The notes beneath the pieces were generated by a model. That model had not been told where the DNA came from, ran no database searches, and saw only the letters and a program-made list of their open reading frames with translations. The position numbers and the translations under genes are program-made. From M55B165 sp051744245 (lineage in GTDB: Bacteria > Actinomycetota > Humimicrobiia > Humimicrobiales > Humimicrobiaceae), in NCBI GenBank assembly GCA_051744245.1, contig JBNJCV010000090.1:1-5599 (forward strand): a stretch of DNA of 5,599 nt, in the 5' to 3' direction. Positions within the stretch are counted from its first letter, which is position 1. Every line of letters begins with the position of its first letter. Positions 5,483 through 5,599 of the stretch are shown here, piece after piece.

Positions 5483-5599
5483 TTATATCTTGATTGAGCT
5501 TTTAATTAAATTTTTCATATCTCTAGGTAATAGTATATACATTGGAGTAGCAAGTATTAAAACATCTGAATTTTTTAGTAGTCTATAAATGGCTTGCAT
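5483..5599 (-). CDS. end of a flavodoxin-fold / NADPH-dependent FMN reductase-like frame, probably truncated
   Basis: The frame is open from the window edge to TAA at 5483-5485, giving 38 residues; the N-terminus lies outside. The segment SDVLILATPMY followed by LPRDMKNLI matches the central part of NADPH-dependent FMN reductases and iron-sulfur flavoproteins, where the ATPxY stretch contacts flavin and is followed by a helix ending in an Ile-Asp-Arg motif. In those proteins about 80-100 further residues normally follow. Here the frame ends after KSSIKI and the Asp-Arg pair is missing, so the gene looks truncated or decayed. No other frame downstream resumes a recognisable continuation. The visible Met at 5599 is probably internal. 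It lies upstream of amrS on the same strand, with about 150 bp between. Confidence 0.5.
   Translation of the reverse strand: MQAIYRLLKNSDVLILATPMYILLPRDMKNLIKSSIKI

Noticed and set aside
4265..5599. CRISPR array, rRNA or second tRNA
   Set aside because: No regularly spaced repeats, rRNA-like sequence or further cloverleaf could be seen here or elsewhere in the window.

Overview
This is an AT-rich window (roughly one third G+C) with dense single-copy genes. It is most likely from an anaerobic bacterium. The bacterial signs are GGAGG ribosome binding sites, a sigma70-type promoter in front of a tRNA gene, and an encoded CCA end on that tRNA. An anaerobic life is inferred from the gene content: a URO-D/MtaA-like protein, an AmmeMemoRadiSam-type radical SAM enzyme and a flavodoxin-fold remnant. 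Heavy use of ATA, AGA and AGG codons fits an AT-rich candidate-phylum or Firmicute-like genome, but the lineage cannot be fixed from this sequence.

Layout from left to right: (1) 1-1004, minus strand: a URO-D family protein whose last residues lie outside the window. (2) 1005-1262: a divergent intergenic region rich in inverted repeats. (3) 1263-2519, plus strand: an ATP-grasp ligase-like protein of unknown substrate. (4) 2521-2534: an exact 14-bp copy of the 3' end of tRNA-Cys, directly after the ATP-grasp stop codon. (5) 2643-3995, minus strand: an AAA_14/DUF4143 ATPase starting with TTG. (6) 4004-4190: an AT-rich upstream region with short repeats, then a G+C-rich non-coding stretch. (7) 4191-4264, minus strand: an intact tRNA-Cys(GCA) with a clear promoter. 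(8) 4318-5319, minus strand: the radical SAM enzyme AmrS. (9) 5483-5599, minus strand: the end of a flavodoxin/NADPH-dependent FMN reductase-like frame that stops far earlier than the family normally does.

The main structural observation is that the 3' end of tRNA-Cys occurs twice in direct orientation, 1670 bp apart. The repeats bracket only the DUF4143 ATPase and the odd-composition stretch. This is the footprint expected of an element integrated into the 3' end of a tRNA gene. Removing it would place the tRNA 3' end one base from the stop codon of the ATP-grasp gene, giving a compact ancestral order: amrS, tRNA-Cys, then the convergent ATP-grasp gene. No integrase is visible, so this would be a decayed or non-autonomous islet. 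The chromosomal genes do not form an obvious shared pathway.
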